Shown here piece by piece: positions 7,479-7,774 of a stretch of 7,774 nucleotides of DNA. Position numbers and translations under genes: made by a program. Numbering within the stretch: the first letter of the stretch is position 1; each line of letters begins with the position of its first letter. Source of the DNA: Pseudomonadota bacterium (GTDB lineage Bacteria; Pseudomonadota; Gammaproteobacteria; Burkholderiales; Burkholderiaceae_B). The stretch is taken from positions 1 to 7,774 of the forward strand of contig JAFAGQ010000388.1 in the NCBI GenBank assembly GCA_023422555.1, in the 5' to 3' direction. The notes beneath the pieces were generated by a model. That model made no database searches, was not told the origin of the DNA, and saw only the letters and a list, made by a program, of their open reading frames with translations.

Positions 7479-7524
7479 GAGGGCCGGGCGAGTGCCATGG
7501 GCCACGATGAATAATGGTATTTCT

Positions 7525-7544
7525 TACTGTATAAATAAACAGCG
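7525..7544. promoter_or_regulatory. LexA (SOS) box upstream of the double uvrA
   Basis: CTGTATAAATAAACAG at 7527-7542 is an exact match to the CTGT-N8-ACAG LexA operator of gamma- and betaproteobacteria, with the usual AT-rich centre. Over 20 bases it matches the E. coli consensus at 16 positions. Its near edge is 58 bases upstream of the uvrA ATG at 7468, a normal place for a repressor site. Induction of this gene after DNA damage would fit its repair role and the known SOS control of uvrA in E. coli. It could also serve a divergent gene beyond the right edge, as the site is symmetric. Confidence 0.72.
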
Positions 7545-7558
7545 GTTTATATTGTCGC
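7530..7558 (-). promoter_or_regulatory. Tentative promoter of uvrA overlapping the SOS box
   Basis: On the minus strand GCGACA (7553-7558, four of six matches to TTGACA) is followed after 17 bases by TTTATA (7530-7535), a weak -10 match lying inside the LexA box. The arrangement would let LexA block the promoter, but the hexamers are poor and the region is AT-rich, so other choices are possible. Confidence 0.3.
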
Positions 7559-7704
7559 ATAATTAGCGGTTGATGACACGAAGACACTGAGCAAATCAAT
7601 CCGCTTTTTGCAAAGATGAACTATTGAAATGGGGACGGTTCAATGGAAATAAATAGCCAGGGCACAATTCAGGAGGCAGGCAGCATTCGGGCGGGGCAGG
7701 CCCG
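7559..7704. other. Non-coding stretch between the SOS box and the repeat array
   Basis: I see no convincing gene here. Plus-strand frames give only peptides of about 20 residues without ribosome binding sites. The heptamer AGCGGTT occurs at 7541-7547 and 7565-7571, 24 bases apart, without clear meaning. From about 7670 the sequence becomes purine-rich (GGAGGCAGGCAG and similar) and grades into the tandem array, as if it were a decayed part of it. Confidence 0.4.
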
Positions 7705-7774
7705 ATAGGCAGGATAGGCGGGGTAGGCGAGGTAGGCGAGGTAGGCGAGGTAGGCGAGGTAGGCGGGGTAGGCG
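7705..7774. repeat. 9-bp tandem repeat array (minisatellite), cut by window edge
   Basis: Seven full units and seven bases of an eighth follow the pattern RTAGGCRRG. The units are ATAGGCAGG, ATAGGCGGG, GTAGGCGAG four times, GTAGGCGGG, and then GTAGGCG at the window end. The middle four copies are identical and divergence increases to the left, as in a slippage array with older copies at one edge. The array probably continues beyond 7774. On the minus strand none of the three frames contains a stop inside the repeat, giving Arg-Leu-Pro, Ala-Tyr-Leu or Pro-Thr-Ser repeats. It could therefore be intergenic, or the 3' end of a minus-strand gene encoding a repetitive tail. Confidence 0.9.

Noticed and set aside
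7469..7498. Ten-residue N-terminal extension of UvrA from the ATG at 7498
   Set aside because: No ribosome binding site precedes that ATG, while GGAG is ideally placed for the ATG at 7468, and the extension does not resemble UvrA.
7643..7705. Small plus-strand gene starting at the ATG at 7643
   Set aside because: It encodes about 20 residues, has no ribosome binding site and ends in the repeat array; nothing supports it.
7705..7774. CRISPR array
   Set aside because: The repeats are only 9 bases, directly contiguous and without spacers, so this is a simple tandem repeat.

Overview
The window looks like chromosomal DNA of a betaproteobacterium. The best guess is the Alcaligenaceae/Burkholderiales group (Alcaligenes, Advenella, Pusillimonas or Bordetella relatives). 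This rests on the protein families present: a double-length UvrA and a DUF2239 protein next to tcdA. It also rests on the moderately GC-rich, GC3-leaning coding style. The assignment is inference from recognised protein families and not from an alignment.

Layout, left to right. (1) A complete tcdA (csdL) gene on the + strand encodes the E1-like tRNA threonylcarbamoyladenosine dehydratase; a plausible intrinsic terminator follows it. (2) An AT-rich regulatory segment (about 920-1020) carries two nearly identical 18-bp imperfect palindromes centred on CCGG, laid over a sigma70-like promoter, then a strong ribosome binding site. (3) A GTG-started DUF2239 gene (200 aa) has an AT-hook-like RGRP motif and a stretch that could form a ribbon-helix-helix. 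(4) A convergent intergenic region holds a 21-bp imperfect tandem duplication over the DUF2239 stop codon and a perfect 12-bp stem-loop. (5) A very long minus-strand gene (1899 aa, about 73% of the window) encodes a tandem double UvrA with four Walker A motifs, four LSGGE signatures, four Walker B motifs and four zinc-finger modules, all apparently intact. (6) Its upstream region has a near-consensus LexA/SOS box, CTGT-N8-ACAG. At the right edge is a 9-bp tandem repeat array cut off by the window end.

The genes do not form an operon. tcdA works in tRNA modification, the double UvrA in DNA damage recognition, and DUF2239 has no established function. The points most worth following are the probable SOS control of the double uvrA, the structural asymmetry between its two halves (the C-terminal half has lost most of the insertion domain; the N-terminal half has a divergent UvrB-binding region), and the possibility that the DUF2239 protein is a DNA-binding autoregulator acting at the tandem palindromes.
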